64,000 nucleotides of DNA, taken from positions 129,380-193,379 of the forward strand of contig JBBRAX010000007.1 in NCBI GenBank assembly GCA_038206395.1, written 5' to 3'. The stretch's first letter is position 1. Every line of letters starts with the position of its first letter. Origin of the DNA: JAGSPQ01 sp038206395 (GTDB taxonomy: Bacteria; Myxococcota; Myxococcia; Myxococcales; Myxococcaceae). The notes under the pieces are model-generated. The model did not search any database. It worked only from the letters and a program-made list of their open reading frames with translations, and was not told the origin of the DNA. This document shows, piece after piece, positions 8,801 to 17,455 of this stretch. The position numbers and the translations under genes were made by a program.

Positions 8801-10090
8801 GATCTGCTCGACGTACGGAATCATGTTGTAGCGCAGGTCACCCATGCGCGCGTAGGTGCCAGCGGCGCCGCACGCCTCAGGAGCGCCGACCGGAACGGGG
8901 GTCTTGCAGACGTAGAACATCTGGGGCACGTCCTTCACCTCGACGCCGCGGGGAACCGCGACGGCGCGGCGGAAAGCCTTGTCCCAGCTCTGCTGCAGAT
9001 CCTCGGCGGCCTTGTAGAGCTCCACTGGGGTGTTCTCGGTCGTGTAGTAGACGATGGGGCGCAGATCGCGCTTGGTGACGGGAATCGTCTTGCCGTCTTC
9101 CGCCTTCGTCTTGCCCGCCCAGATGTTGTGGCGCATCGCGTACAGCAGGCGGCCCGACTCGGTGAAGCCGTAGCCCTTGTTGTACGAGAGCATCTCCTGA
9201 CGGAAGAAGCCGAACTTCTTCATCAGCTTTTCGCCGTACACCAGCGGCTCGTACTGCTGCACGCGCTCTTCGTCGACCTTGCGAACCGAGGTACGGATGC
9301 GCACCAGCGCGCTCTCGCAGTCGGTGGTCGGGTTGATCATGCAGTAGGGGATGTCGCCGTAGCCCGGGTAGTAGATGGTCGGCGGGTTCATGATCACTTC
9401 GGTGGTGAAGTCGAAGTAGTTCAGCTCGCCCTTCGGCTTCTCGGCGGTGATCGGGCCGCGGCTCTCGTACCAGGCGTTGTCGAGCTTGTTCTGGTCTTCC
9501 GAGGTGACGTAGCGGAAGTAGTTGCCGCTGCCGTTCAGGCAGTTCGAGTCGTAGCCAGCGGCGTTGGTGCAGTTGCGCCAGTTGTTGGCGACGTTGTGCG
9601 ACCAGTCGACGCGCATGAACTTGCGCTCGTACCAGGGCTTGTCAGCCGTGTCCTCGGCGAGGACGTTGTTGAGCTCGCCCGTCGCGGCGTTGTAGCCACG
9701 CTGGCGATCGAAGTGGCTCTGGATCTTGTACGCGTACGCCGGCGCGCCCTTGTAGGGACGACCATCGCGAAACACGACCTTGCCAATCTTCGACTTCTCG
9801 GGATCGATGTTCGGGTCGAGGCCCGGAGCGAACTCGTAGGTACGGTAGCCGACGAGCAGGTCTTCGTGGATTTCCCACCGGACTTTTTCGAGCTCGCCGC
9901 CGTAGCCCACCGTCGAAGCACCCGAGGTCTTCGGGACGTCGACGACGGACTCCTTGATGTACCAGGTGCCTTCCAGCAGCTCGGACTTCGTGACGTAGTT
10001 CGGGGTGGTCCGGTCGATCAGGTCAGGCGTGCTGCAGCCCGACACAACCACCGCCACCGCCACCAACAGCGACGCAGAGTAGGTCTTCAT
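5840..10090 (-). CDS. Giant metzincin-type zinc metalloprotease lipoprotein (second copy)
   Basis: The protein has about 1,416 residues. A signal peptide ends VVSGC with the lipidated Cys at 19, so it should be anchored in the outer or inner membrane. The zinc site is HEVGHTVGLMH (H705, E706, H709, H715), the extended HExxHxxGxxH motif of metzincins. A Met-turn SSIMDY follows, with Met at 779. GPSSTDPETGE before the catalytic domain resembles the large DUF5117/DUF4953-type zinc metalloproteases; this is a family inference. The start at 10090 has GGAG eight bases upstream; a longer start at 10123 exists. It lies 35 bp behind its paralogue and is last in the operon. Its substrate is unknown. 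Confidence 0.82.
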   Translation of the reverse strand: MKTYSASLLVAVAVVVSGCSTPDLIDRTTPNYVTKSELLEGTWYIKESVVDVPKTSGASTVGYGGELEKVRWEIHEDLLVGYRTYEFAPGLDPNIDPEKSKIGKVVFRDGRPYKGAPAYAYKIQSHFDRQRGYNAATGELNNVLAEDTADKPWYERKFMRVDWSHNVANNWRNCTNAAGYDSNCLNGSGNYFRYVTSEDQNKLDNAWYESRGPITAEKPKGELNYFDFTTEVIMNPPTIYYPGYGDIPYCMINPTTDCESALVRIRTSVRKVDEERVQQYEPLVYGEKLMKKFGFFRQEMLSYNKGYGFTESGRLLYAMRHNIWAGKTKAEDGKTIPVTKRDLRPIVYYTTENTPVELYKAAEDLQQSWDKAFRRAVAVPRGVEVKDVPQMFYVCKTPVPVGAPEACGAAGTYARMGDLRYNMIPYVEQITGGLLGLGPSSTDPETGEVVQAVANVYGPGMDTWTGAAMQTLDVLNGEVSLADFTVGKDIKDYVFDNLNATDPRRPANGPWNSQQPLISDSTRPMGSFFKPQGELAAKLENYKNVGHLPLRKQDRKAIVEKLISGNPGLESELINLPEVRAAVMSSIPNKAFQAKLSSDSSFYRQVALQTMLGTDPLTNYKKSLAKKPQPEIGCEFNLEFFDDDYLSIAKAKKKVYDAKFAELTTKGHAGCVDTAKCTPAEAKPLARKEVWDDLRRDAYRSVGEHEVGHTVGLMHNFIGSADALNYLEPYWNMRKDTVGVMVGGKRVLPVTPQNLQDASKPNQKQIDDGMYEYTYSSIMDYGARMNASIHGIGKYDDAAILFAYSGGFEPGWVEVFNDIRNDYDSPNYGVDTDNLAKKLLIRGAHVEIPLANVEHYTPVNSYITDRFHYTTLPFMFADKNQEFEAGLDQGLKRMSNRSFRKWSEMEPVYSRIEKELKNFNLSSGGFSEPDWNRARDIIKVAARNAPVEVPYMFCSDYEVGANVMCNRQDQGADLYEMTSKWVERFENSYVWNNFRRDRFTFNVNSALGSKNRYLANLPNVYQQWLFNLYFAQSAYQLTQEQMDEFFGAGDPIWQNYWTMAVMDSTNLLMRQMVTPSVGYHGKTVAGRWVHLTANKANNGRLSTEAETSLIANAKTAAGGGYTDVAYVPRGKARSMYSNYDTNGYDGFTRITEVGHFWDQRLALAALTSSETNFLGVDRGSDALRYSLPYYTTFNRELAPLFRDVWTENKVGLTAGLSKLPDGTAMVTGGTMIRADRYILGFNYPPAAQTPVDGSGNALTMEAVESSPAWGTRFWTQVLGMAYFTENFNQEFASFNQVYKLGSGEALTPADNYISVSFPDPTNAAVATEISKQLPDLVGGYVYAGLKQINGSIYVGTPASVLLVDRANTQAAKFVTAKASNTRVDGFTAAEWEGQLRETVRSLEIMRGLYDIFGTAW

Positions 10091-10125
10091 TGAATTGGCT
10101 CCGAGAGTCTTTGCGGTGGTCATGT

Positions 10126-13100
10126 TCAGAACGCCTTCCCGTACGCCTTGTACATTCCGCGCATCAGGTCGAGGTCACGAATGGTGTCGCGGAAGACATC
10201 CGTCCAGAACTTGCGTTTCTCTTCCACCAGGGCGGGGTTGTTGGCCTGGTCTGCCCCCATGCAGCTGTAGCCGATGTAGCCGAGGTTGGCGAGGTAGGTG
10301 GGAATCGGGCAGGTGGTCGGATCCTTCACCATCTGAAGCTGATCCCGCGCGACGCCGACGAGGCGAACCGCCGGCGTCGAGTTGGGCAAGGCACCGTCCT
10401 TCTCGAGCGCGATGTAGCGCGAGCCCGTGTTGATGTCCTGCACCTCGACGGCGTGGAAGCCGGGGGCGATCGTCTGCTGCTCGCTTCCACCCAGCTTGAT
10501 GATCTGGTTGGCCTTCGCGTAGTCGAGGTCGTAGTTGACGCGGAACAACGCCTCACCCAGGTAGATGGAGTAGATGCGGCTCGTCCACGTCAGCTGAATA
10601 TTGCCCTGCGCCGGCTTCTGGTCGGCGGTGAGGCAGTTGGTGGTCTGGCCAGCCGAGCAGAGCTTGCCCGTCTCGCGCGGGTAGTCGAAGCCGCTGATCA
10701 GGTCAGAGCCCTTTACGAAGCGCTTCCACTCGAGGCCCGGACACACGCACTTGTTGCCGGCCGGCGGAGGGCCGTTCGGCTCAGAAATGGTGCAGCCCGG
10801 GTCGCAGGCGCCGCTGACTGGATCCGGGTTCGCGTAGACCTGATTGATGCCATTCTTCTTCAGGTACATGATCGGGCGAACCAGCTCTTCCTGATTCCCC
10901 CAGAGCGCGCTGAACGTGTCGGTGAGCTCCTTCTTGAAGACCAAGTAGTAGGGGATGTTGTAACGGCGGCTGTCGGCCGACTCATCGGCGTTGAGGAAGG
11001 TCGCGTCTGGGAAGACCGCAGCGAACATCGCGCCCATCTGGTCGTTGTAGTGACCAGCTTCCTGCATGCGGTTGAAGAAGCCGAAACCCGACTTGTAGTC
11101 GTAGCGGCTGTACATCCGGCGGCCCAGACCACGGGGCAGATCCGCGAACGCCGAGGCGTTGAAACGGTTGCCGCGGTAGTAGTCTTGCAGCGTTGCCCGG
11201 CCCGTCGCGTTGAGTGAGTCATAGTCGTCACCCTCGCTGACGATGTCCCACCGCGGACCATCCGCCAGGTTGCGCAACATGAACATGCCCGTCGGCGGAA
11301 CCGACATCACGTTCAGGTGCTGGTTGATGCCGTCGAGCACCGCCATCGTCCAGTAGTCCTGGAGCATGGCGTCGACCGGGAACTTGCCGCGGATCTCCTG
11401 ACCCTGGGCTCCGGTCTGCTTGAAGAACTCGAACACCCACTTCTTGTAGATGTCGGCCACGTTCCAGAAAGCGCTGTAGGTGCCGCCGAAGGCGCCGTTG
11501 CTGCTGAAGCGGTAGCGGTCGCGCCTGAAGTGACTCGAGAAGTAGTAGTTGTAGTAGTCCTCGAGCTCGGTGCGGGCCATCTCGTAGTAGTCGGGGCCAC
11601 GGTCGAAGCGGTTGCACGAGAGGATGCCGCCGACATGGTCGTCAGTGCAGAACATGTACGGGACCTCGAGAATCGGGGTCGCGCCGATCGTAAGAGCGTA
11701 CGCGTCCGGATCCTTCAGCATCTCGGGGTTGGCATCGAGCTTCGCCGCGAGGGCGTCGTTCGCTGCTTTGACCTCGCTGTACTTGCGGATCTCGCGCTCT
11801 TTGAACTTCGTGATGCCGCTCTCGATGACGTCCTTGAGGTTGGCTCCGGGGGCGCCGTCGCCGAAGTGCAGCGGCGACACCGAGTAGTGGAAGCGCTCGG
11901 TGTAGTTGGGAACCGCCGCCGACTTGTGCTGCGCGTTCACCAGCGGCAGGTCGAGACCCGCGCCGGTGATGGTCATGATCGTGCCGTCCGAGCCGGCGAA
12001 GTCCCGCTTCTCGCGGCGCGCGCTCTTGAACACTTCGACGTAGCCCGGCGCAGTGTCGCCCGAGTAGGCGAAGAGAATGGCCGCTTCGTCGTACTTGCCG
12101 ACGCCGCTCCAGTCGCCGTTGATCTTGCCCGAGTAGTCCATGATCGAGCTGTACTCGTGGTCGTACATGCCACCTGTGAGTTGCTCAAGCGTGCCATCGG
12201 CCGTCAGCTTCAGGTCGTTCGGGGTACGCGGAACCTTCGCGACGCCGGCCGACTCGACCGTCAGAGTCTGCTTGCGCATCTGCCAGTAGCTGTCGAAGTA
12301 GTTGATCGCGTCGAAGCTGCCCTGGAAGTTGTGGCGCAGGCCGAACGTGTGGCCGATTTCGTGCTCGCTGGTCGCCTGCCAGGTCGACTGGCGAATGCGC
12401 TTCGAGATTTCGTCGTTCGCGATGATCTTCGCTTCCGCCGCAGTACAGGACGTCTTGTTCTGGCACTTGTCGTGCGCGCCGTTGGTCAGCGCGATGACGC
12501 GGGCAGTGCGGGTGTTCGACTCGCGGTTCGCGAGGCCAACCAGGGTGCGGTCGTTGAACTCGGCGAGGTAGATGTTGTTGCGCGAAGCCCAGTCAATGCG
12601 CTTCTGACGGTAGTCGAAGCTTTCCTTCACGTTGGTGAGGACGCTGCGCGAGGCCTTGCGGCGGAAGTCGGCGTCGGTCGCAGCGCGGCTCTGTAGCTCG
12701 TAGGGCAGCATGTGGATGACGTCGTCGCCGAGGTCCGGGTTGTCGAGAACCGCCGCTTCGAGCTGCGGGTTCTGCGCGAGAATGTCAGCCGCGACGCGCG
12801 ACGAATCCTGGCTGTACTTCGGCATGCCGCCGGAAGCCTTCAGCGACTCCATCAGCGTGCCCATGCGGGCGGTCGGACGCTCGAACGCGCCCTTCGTCTG
12901 CTCGTTGCGGGTCGGGATGCCCTGCAGCTCGGCCTGGAGGCTCTGGCCGTTCTTGGCGACCGTGTTGATCGAGTACGAGGGGTTGTTGTTGATGTACGCC
13001 TTCATGTCGGCGCCGGTGATGTACTGGTTGATCGAGGTCTCGCCGAGGAGCAGGTCGATGGTGTCGAGCACCTGGCGGCCGTAGAGGTCGATGCCCCAGA

Positions 13101-14568
13101 GGTACGTGTTCGCGTTACCCGAGATGATTTCGCCAGTCTCCGGGTCGGCCGAAGACGGGCCGTAACCCAGCAGGCCGTTGGCCACGGGCTCGGCAACCGT
13201 GTTCATGAAGCTGTAGCGAAGGTCGCCGAACTTCGGCGAGAAGCCCTTCTTGCCGCACGCGCCATCTTCGAGAACAGGGTTGTCGCAGATGTAGAACGCT
13301 TGCTCGGCCGGGTTCGCGAGGTTGACTTCTTTTTCCTGCGCGGCCGCGGCGGCGCGGCGGAAAGCCTTGTCCCAGCCCTTCTCGAGGCGACGGGCAGCTT
13401 CCATGTACTCGTCGTAGTTCTCCTTGCCGCCCATCAGGTCAGCGCGGGTGAAGTAGTACTTCACCGGCTTCAGGGTGCGATCCTTGAAGGGAATCGGCTT
13501 GGTGCTGTCGGGCTCGCCGTTGGCGCCCTTCTGGAAGCTGCTTTCCCAGAAGCGGTGGCGGTTCGCGAGGCGGATGACGGCCGAGTTGTTGTAGCCGAAC
13601 TTGCGGTCGTAGTTGAGGCGCTCGGTGCGGAAGTAACCGAACTTGCCCATCACGTCGTTGTCGTACTGCAGCGGCTCGTAGTCGCGGCTGCGGTTCGCGT
13701 CGACCTTCGACATCGAGATGCGCATCCGGATTTCGCTGGAGCCGCAGTCGTTCTGCTCGTAGCCGCGGAACCAGCAAGCGGGATAGTAGCCATACCCCTC
13801 GTAGTAGATGAGGTCGGGGTTGGCCATGTAGCGGCCCGTGTAATCCATGTACGTCAGCTTCGCGCCGGCCGCGGCGCAGTCGATGACGTTGCCGTCTTTC
13901 GTGCACTCACGTGCCGGCCAGTCGGTGGGGTCTTCACCCTTCTCGTTCGCCTGAATCCAGGTGCCCGAGCTCGAGCCGCCCGACGGATTCTGAATCGTGC
14001 CCCAGTTGAGGCCCGAGTTGACGTTGAGCACGTTCGCCGACCAGTCGATGCGAACGTTCTCGCGCTGGTTCCACGGGCGGTCAGAAGAGTTCTCGGCAAT
14101 CACGTTGCCCTCTTCGCCGGTGGCCGGGTTGTAGTTGCGCTGAATGTCGAAGTGGCTCTGAATCGGGAAGGCCACCACCGGGGCGCCGTAGTACGGGTTG
14201 CCGCCCGAGCACTTGCCGTCTTTGTCGCAGTACCGGGTGGTGGTGCCAGTGACCTTCGACGCCTTGTCGATGTCGATTTCGGCGCCGACGATGTACGGAT
14301 ACGCGCGGTAGCCGACGATGTTGTTTTCCTGAATTTCGAACACCAGCTTTTCCATCACGCCGGTCTGGCCGGGGTAGGTGAAGCCGGTGGTGGCCGGGGT
14401 CCAGGTCACCGTGTTGCGGAAGTACCAGACGCCGTCGAGCAGATCGGCCTTCTTCGTCACGTTCGGCTGAACGCGGTTGATGTCGCCGTTGCTCTGGGTG
14501 CACGCAGCCGCGAACAGCGCTGCCGCTGCCGCCGCCAATGCACGCCATCGGATGGACGTCTGATTCAT
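10126..14568 (-). CDS. Giant metzincin-type zinc metalloprotease lipoprotein (first copy)
   Basis: The protein has about 1,480 residues with a lipoprotein signal ending FAAAC (Cys 23). Zinc ligands lie in HEIGHTFGLRH (H736, E737, H740, H746), and the Met-turn SSIMDY has Met at 810. It is paralogous to the downstream gene along its length. Both share TKxxLLxGxWY after the lipobox, QSHFDxQRxYNxATGE, GLLGxGPSSxDPETGE, and an end like LMRGMYKAYG. The start at 14568 was chosen because GGAGG lies four bases upstream; an in-frame ATG at 14595 lacks one. Catalytic residues look intact. It probably works at the cell surface with the barrel protein encoded just before it. Confidence 0.82.
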   Translation of the reverse strand: MNQTSIRWRALAAAAAALFAAACTQSNGDINRVQPNVTKKADLLDGVWYFRNTVTWTPATTGFTYPGQTGVMEKLVFEIQENNIVGYRAYPYIVGAEIDIDKASKVTGTTTRYCDKDGKCSGGNPYYGAPVVAFPIQSHFDIQRNYNPATGEEGNVIAENSSDRPWNQRENVRIDWSANVLNVNSGLNWGTIQNPSGGSSSGTWIQANEKGEDPTDWPARECTKDGNVIDCAAAGAKLTYMDYTGRYMANPDLIYYEGYGYYPACWFRGYEQNDCGSSEIRMRISMSKVDANRSRDYEPLQYDNDVMGKFGYFRTERLNYDRKFGYNNSAVIRLANRHRFWESSFQKGANGEPDSTKPIPFKDRTLKPVKYYFTRADLMGGKENYDEYMEAARRLEKGWDKAFRRAAAAAQEKEVNLANPAEQAFYICDNPVLEDGACGKKGFSPKFGDLRYSFMNTVAEPVANGLLGYGPSSADPETGEIISGNANTYLWGIDLYGRQVLDTIDLLLGETSINQYITGADMKAYINNNPSYSINTVAKNGQSLQAELQGIPTRNEQTKGAFERPTARMGTLMESLKASGGMPKYSQDSSRVAADILAQNPQLEAAVLDNPDLGDDVIHMLPYELQSRAATDADFRRKASRSVLTNVKESFDYRQKRIDWASRNNIYLAEFNDRTLVGLANRESNTRTARVIALTNGAHDKCQNKTSCTAAEAKIIANDEISKRIRQSTWQATSEHEIGHTFGLRHNFQGSFDAINYFDSYWQMRKQTLTVESAGVAKVPRTPNDLKLTADGTLEQLTGGMYDHEYSSIMDYSGKINGDWSGVGKYDEAAILFAYSGDTAPGYVEVFKSARREKRDFAGSDGTIMTITGAGLDLPLVNAQHKSAAVPNYTERFHYSVSPLHFGDGAPGANLKDVIESGITKFKEREIRKYSEVKAANDALAAKLDANPEMLKDPDAYALTIGATPILEVPYMFCTDDHVGGILSCNRFDRGPDYYEMARTELEDYYNYYFSSHFRRDRYRFSSNGAFGGTYSAFWNVADIYKKWVFEFFKQTGAQGQEIRGKFPVDAMLQDYWTMAVLDGINQHLNVMSVPPTGMFMLRNLADGPRWDIVSEGDDYDSLNATGRATLQDYYRGNRFNASAFADLPRGLGRRMYSRYDYKSGFGFFNRMQEAGHYNDQMGAMFAAVFPDATFLNADESADSRRYNIPYYLVFKKELTDTFSALWGNQEELVRPIMYLKKNGINQVYANPDPVSGACDPGCTISEPNGPPPAGNKCVCPGLEWKRFVKGSDLISGFDYPRETGKLCSAGQTTNCLTADQKPAQGNIQLTWTSRIYSIYLGEALFRVNYDLDYAKANQIIKLGGSEQQTIAPGFHAVEVQDINTGSRYIALEKDGALPNSTPAVRLVGVARDQLQMVKDPTTCPIPTYLANLGYIGYSCMGADQANNPALVEEKRKFWTDVFRDTIRDLDLMRGMYKAYGKAF

Positions 14569-14596
14569 GTTGCCTCCGGTATTGGTGTTCTTCATT

Positions 14597-15700
14597 TCAG
14601 TAGCTCGCCGAGAAGGTGAAGCTGATGTTGGTAGCGTTGTCGGCCGGGTAGTCAGACCAGAAAGGGTTGCGGAAACGACCGACTGAGCCGCCTGCACCCG
14701 AACGCGGCGTCTGCAACGTCGAACCGGCAAGGCTGATGCCGTAGTGATCGGTGAGCTGGTAGTTCACCGCAACCACCGTCGAGGTGCGCTCGGCCTGGCC
14801 GGCGCCGTAGCGTGCGTTCGCTGGCAGCGTCTCGTCCGGGCCGATCGCAACGCCGTAGTACTTCCACGACCGCGCGTAGGTGTAGCCGACGATGAAAGAG
14901 AGCTCGTCCGTCGCCTGGAAAGAGACGTTCGCGCCGACGTTGAACGCCCACGCCGTGTTCCACGCCGAGAAGCCGACGAAGGCTTCGTCCTGGCCCAGCG
15001 CGCTCTTGCGGGCGCTGAAAGAGTTGAGCTGGCCGACGACCGCGGGGGCCGACGGGGTCTGGCTGGCGCCCGACACGTGGAAGCCGCGCGAGCCGTTCGC
15101 AGTGACCGCGACCTGGAACTTCCAGATGGGGCGCGAGAGCGCCACGCCCAGAGAGAGGTTGGTGATGAGGCGCGCCTGCCACGACTCAGGGGTGGTCGGA
15201 ATCAGCACGCCGAAGGAAGGCGAGAAGGTGATGCCCGTGAGCCCGTTCTTGTAGAGACCGGGCGCTGAGATGCCCAGGCGCGTGTCAGCGGGAGAGAAGC
15301 GGCGGCCGTTCTCGCTGTCGGGCAGCGTGTATTCCCAGGCGCCGCGCAGCGAGAGGCTCACTGCAAGCTTCACGTCGCCAGCGAGGAAGACGTAGCGGGG
15401 AAGAACCGAGAGGGTCGCGCCGAAGTACGAGTACAGCGACGCGTCGACGAAGGTGCCAGTGCCCAGCGCGTGGTCGAGCTCGACCCCCAGCGACCAGCCA
15501 CCCTGCTTTTCCTTCTCTTCGAGCGCTGCGAGCGAGCCGCTGGCCGAAGCACTGGCGGTGGTGCTGGCAGTCGGAGCAGCGGCAGGGGCCGCCGGCCTCG
15601 GCGACGGCGCCGCGGTGGGGTTCGTGGTGGGAACTTCTTTCGCCAGCGCAAGCGTTGGCACCAGCACGACCATCACGATTGCCGAACTCAGACTCTTCAA
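14597..15700 (-). CDS. Outer-membrane beta-barrel protein heading the metzincin operon
   Basis: The protein has about 367 residues. A TTG start at 15700 is supported by GGAGG five bases upstream and opens a clean signal peptide ending ALALA. A Pro/Ala/Ser/Thr-rich linker (about residues 25-60) precedes alternating amphipathic strands such as FQVAVTANGSRGF and LSFIVGYTYARSW. The last residues FTFSASY end in an aromatic, the usual BAM recognition pattern. It is the first gene of the operon, 28 bp ahead of the first metalloprotease. It may be a channel or surface anchor for the proteases, which is inference from context. No known family was recognised. Confidence 0.75.
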   Translation of the reverse strand: MKSLSSAIVMVVLVPTLALAKEVPTTNPTAAPSPRPAAPAAAPTASTTASASASGSLAALEEKEKQGGWSLGVELDHALGTGTFVDASLYSYFGATLSVLPRYVFLAGDVKLAVSLSLRGAWEYTLPDSENGRRFSPADTRLGISAPGLYKNGLTGITFSPSFGVLIPTTPESWQARLITNLSLGVALSRPIWKFQVAVTANGSRGFHVSGASQTPSAPAVVGQLNSFSARKSALGQDEAFVGFSAWNTAWAFNVGANVSFQATDELSFIVGYTYARSWKYYGVAIGPDETLPANARYGAGQAERTSTVVAVNYQLTDHYGISLAGSTLQTPRSGAGGSVGRFRNPFWSDYPADNATNISFTFSASY

Positions 15701-16089
15701 ATGAACCTCCAACGAACCACTGGACGCCGGGTGTGGGGACACGACGGCCTGAGCCGCCCTGAGCAACCTTCGAACCAACGGCGCGAACCAACGTAACCAG
15801 TCGTAACTGCAGCGCAAACACTTTCTCCGACCCTGGAGCCTTGAGCCACGCCAATGGCAGGCGCGGGGGTACCCGTTAGGAATGCGGGCAGGATCATCGG
15901 AGAAAGCGACAGCAAATCGTCACCTGGCTTTCCGTCGGACATCGACGGCTCGAAGGGGCGGCGCTGTAACACAGGGCCGCGAGTCGGATCAAACCTGCGC
16001 AAAATGACGCGCCAAGACGCGCCGTTTCTGAAGGCACGAAGGTCTCTACGGCCGTTGGTTTAACCGCGATTTCTCGGGTCACCCTCGCG
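15701..16089. other. Intergenic region upstream of the metzincin operon
   Basis: No gene is supported in these 389 bases; short open frames here lack a ribosome site. The promoter for the minus-strand operon must lie here. A weak candidate on the minus strand is TTGATC (15992-15987) and TTACAG (15969-15964), with a 17-base spacer, which would give a leader of about 255 nt. Confidence in that pair is low. Confidence 0.4.
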
Positions 16090-17448
16090 TCACTGCTCGG
16101 AAGAGAGCAGCCGCTTCAAGCGCGCTGGCTCGACCCGCAAGACGAAGGTCTTTTCCTGGGAGAAGGTGACGGCGCCCGGCGCTCCCTTCACCTTGCGAAG
16201 GTGCTTCACCGGCACGTAGCTCACCTCGCCACGCGGCTCGCCCTTGAAGTCCGAATGGTGCAGCGCGAGGTGGGCGGCGTCGAGCAGCAGCTCTTGCGGA
16301 GCGGTGGTGCCCCGCTCCAACGGGATGACGACGTGGGCGCCGGGTACGCCGCGGGCGTGAAGCCAGAGGAAGTGGGGCCGCGAGAGCTTGAAGCTCAAGG
16401 TGTCGTTGTCGCCGCTGCCCTTCCCGACCCAGATGCGCGCGCCACCGGCGGCCAGGTACTCACGGTAGGGGCGGGCCAGCAGCTCGTGCTTCTTCTTCGG
16501 CGGCGCAGTGGGCGGCGCGGCCTCGACCTGCGCCAGCTGCGCGACCAGCTTCGCGTGCTCGGCGTCGAGCTGGGCGAGGCGCTGGCGCGAGAGCTCGGCG
16601 CCGCGGGTGAGGCGGCGGTACTGGTGAAAGAGCCACTCGGCGTGTTGCTGGGCGGTGCGCGAGGGCTCGAGCGGAATCGTGCGGTCGGCGATGGTGCCGT
16701 CGGCCTGGTACTCGGTGAGCGTGACTTCCCTCGCGCCGCGGGGCACGTCGTGAAGGTGCTGCTTCAAGAGGTCGCCGTCTTGCCGGTACCGCGCGGCGAG
16801 TGGCGTCCGTGCGGCCTCGGCCTCGACCTTCTTGCGGGTGCGCAGCAGGCGGGCGATTTTTCCGAGCACGGGCGACTTCGCAGCTTCGACGGCGCGGGCC
16901 GTTTCGTTGGTGGCGAGCAGCGTCTCGGCGGCATGGGCCAGCGGAAAGTCGGGCGCGTCGCCTTTGAGGCGAAGGGTGCCTTCGGGAGCCGTCGACCCGC
17001 GCGGAAGAAACACCTGCCCCGGCCGCTCGGGCACGGGCGCCTGGGACGTGACGGCGAGGATGCGGTCGTTCAGCGTGAGGAAGACGGCGGGCGGCGCCGA
17101 CAGCTCGAGCTGCAGCGCGTACGGCTTCTCGTCCTTCATCAGCGTGAGGGTCGCGCGCTGGCCGTCGGCTTCAATCGACGCGAGCTTCGCGCCGGTCAAG
17201 CTGGTGCGGGCGAGGTGCTGAAAGCCGCTGGCTGCTCCGGGGGTGCCTTTCGGCCTGTCTTCGACCAGCGAAAGGCGGCCGACCTGCGGCGCGGCGCACA
17301 GGTGCATCGTCACCGACCTGCCCGGCACGCGGAGCTCGAGCCAGACGCGGCCGGGCAGCGTGGCGTTGACCTTCTGAACGACGGCGCCCAGCAAGCCAGC
17401 CTGTAGCTCGGCGGCGACGGCGGCGAGCTCGCTGGGGCGAAGGGACAT
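16090..17448 (-). CDS. Divergent NFACT-domain protein (RqcH/FbpA-like)
   Basis: The protein has 452 residues. The C-terminal NFACT-R domain is clear: REYLAAGGARIWVGKGSGDND, then LWLHARGVPGAHVVIP, HHSDFKGE and VKHLRKVKGAPGAV. The N-terminal NFACT-N region and a coiled-coil middle (about 270-320) are also present. Family members bind 60S/50S-nascent-chain complexes and recruit tRNA for C-terminal tailing. The two hallmark NFACT-N motifs of tailing enzymes, a D-R pair and an E-[IL]-M-G-[RK] segment, read here as GQR and ELSAPP. It sits 7 bp behind the DNA ligase gene. The start ATG 17448 has only weak ribosome-site support (AAAGAA). Confidence 0.75.
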   Translation of the reverse strand: MSLRPSELAAVAAELQAGLLGAVVQKVNATLPGRVWLELRVPGRSVTMHLCAAPQVGRLSLVEDRPKGTPGAASGFQHLARTSLTGAKLASIEADGQRATLTLMKDEKPYALQLELSAPPAVFLTLNDRILAVTSQAPVPERPGQVFLPRGSTAPEGTLRLKGDAPDFPLAHAAETLLATNETARAVEAAKSPVLGKIARLLRTRKKVEAEAARTPLAARYRQDGDLLKQHLHDVPRGAREVTLTEYQADGTIADRTIPLEPSRTAQQHAEWLFHQYRRLTRGAELSRQRLAQLDAEHAKLVAQLAQVEAAPPTAPPKKKHELLARPYREYLAAGGARIWVGKGSGDNDTLSFKLSRPHFLWLHARGVPGAHVVIPLERGTTAPQELLLDAAHLALHHSDFKGEPRGEVSYVPVKHLRKVKGAPGAVTFSQEKTFVLRVEPARLKRLLSSEQ

Positions 17449-17455
17449 TTCTTTT

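Noticed and set aside
9128..10093. Open frame of 321 residues antisense to the second metalloprotease
   Set aside because: No domain or ribosome site; the minus-strand gene carries the signal peptide and conserved paralogous motifs here.
11317..12696. Open frame of 459 residues on the plus strand, antisense to the first metalloprotease
   Set aside because: Same reason: the composition follows from the third codon positions of the real gene, and no motif is present.
12712..14619. Open frame of 635 residues on the plus strand, antisense to the first metalloprotease
   Set aside because: The opposite frame has a lipobox, zinc motif and Met-turn; this one is a low-complexity Arg/Val/Ala shadow produced by high GC.
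15854..16063. Short open frame of 69 residues in the metzincin upstream region
   Set aside because: No ribosome site, no homologous pattern, and nothing in it resembles a known small protein.
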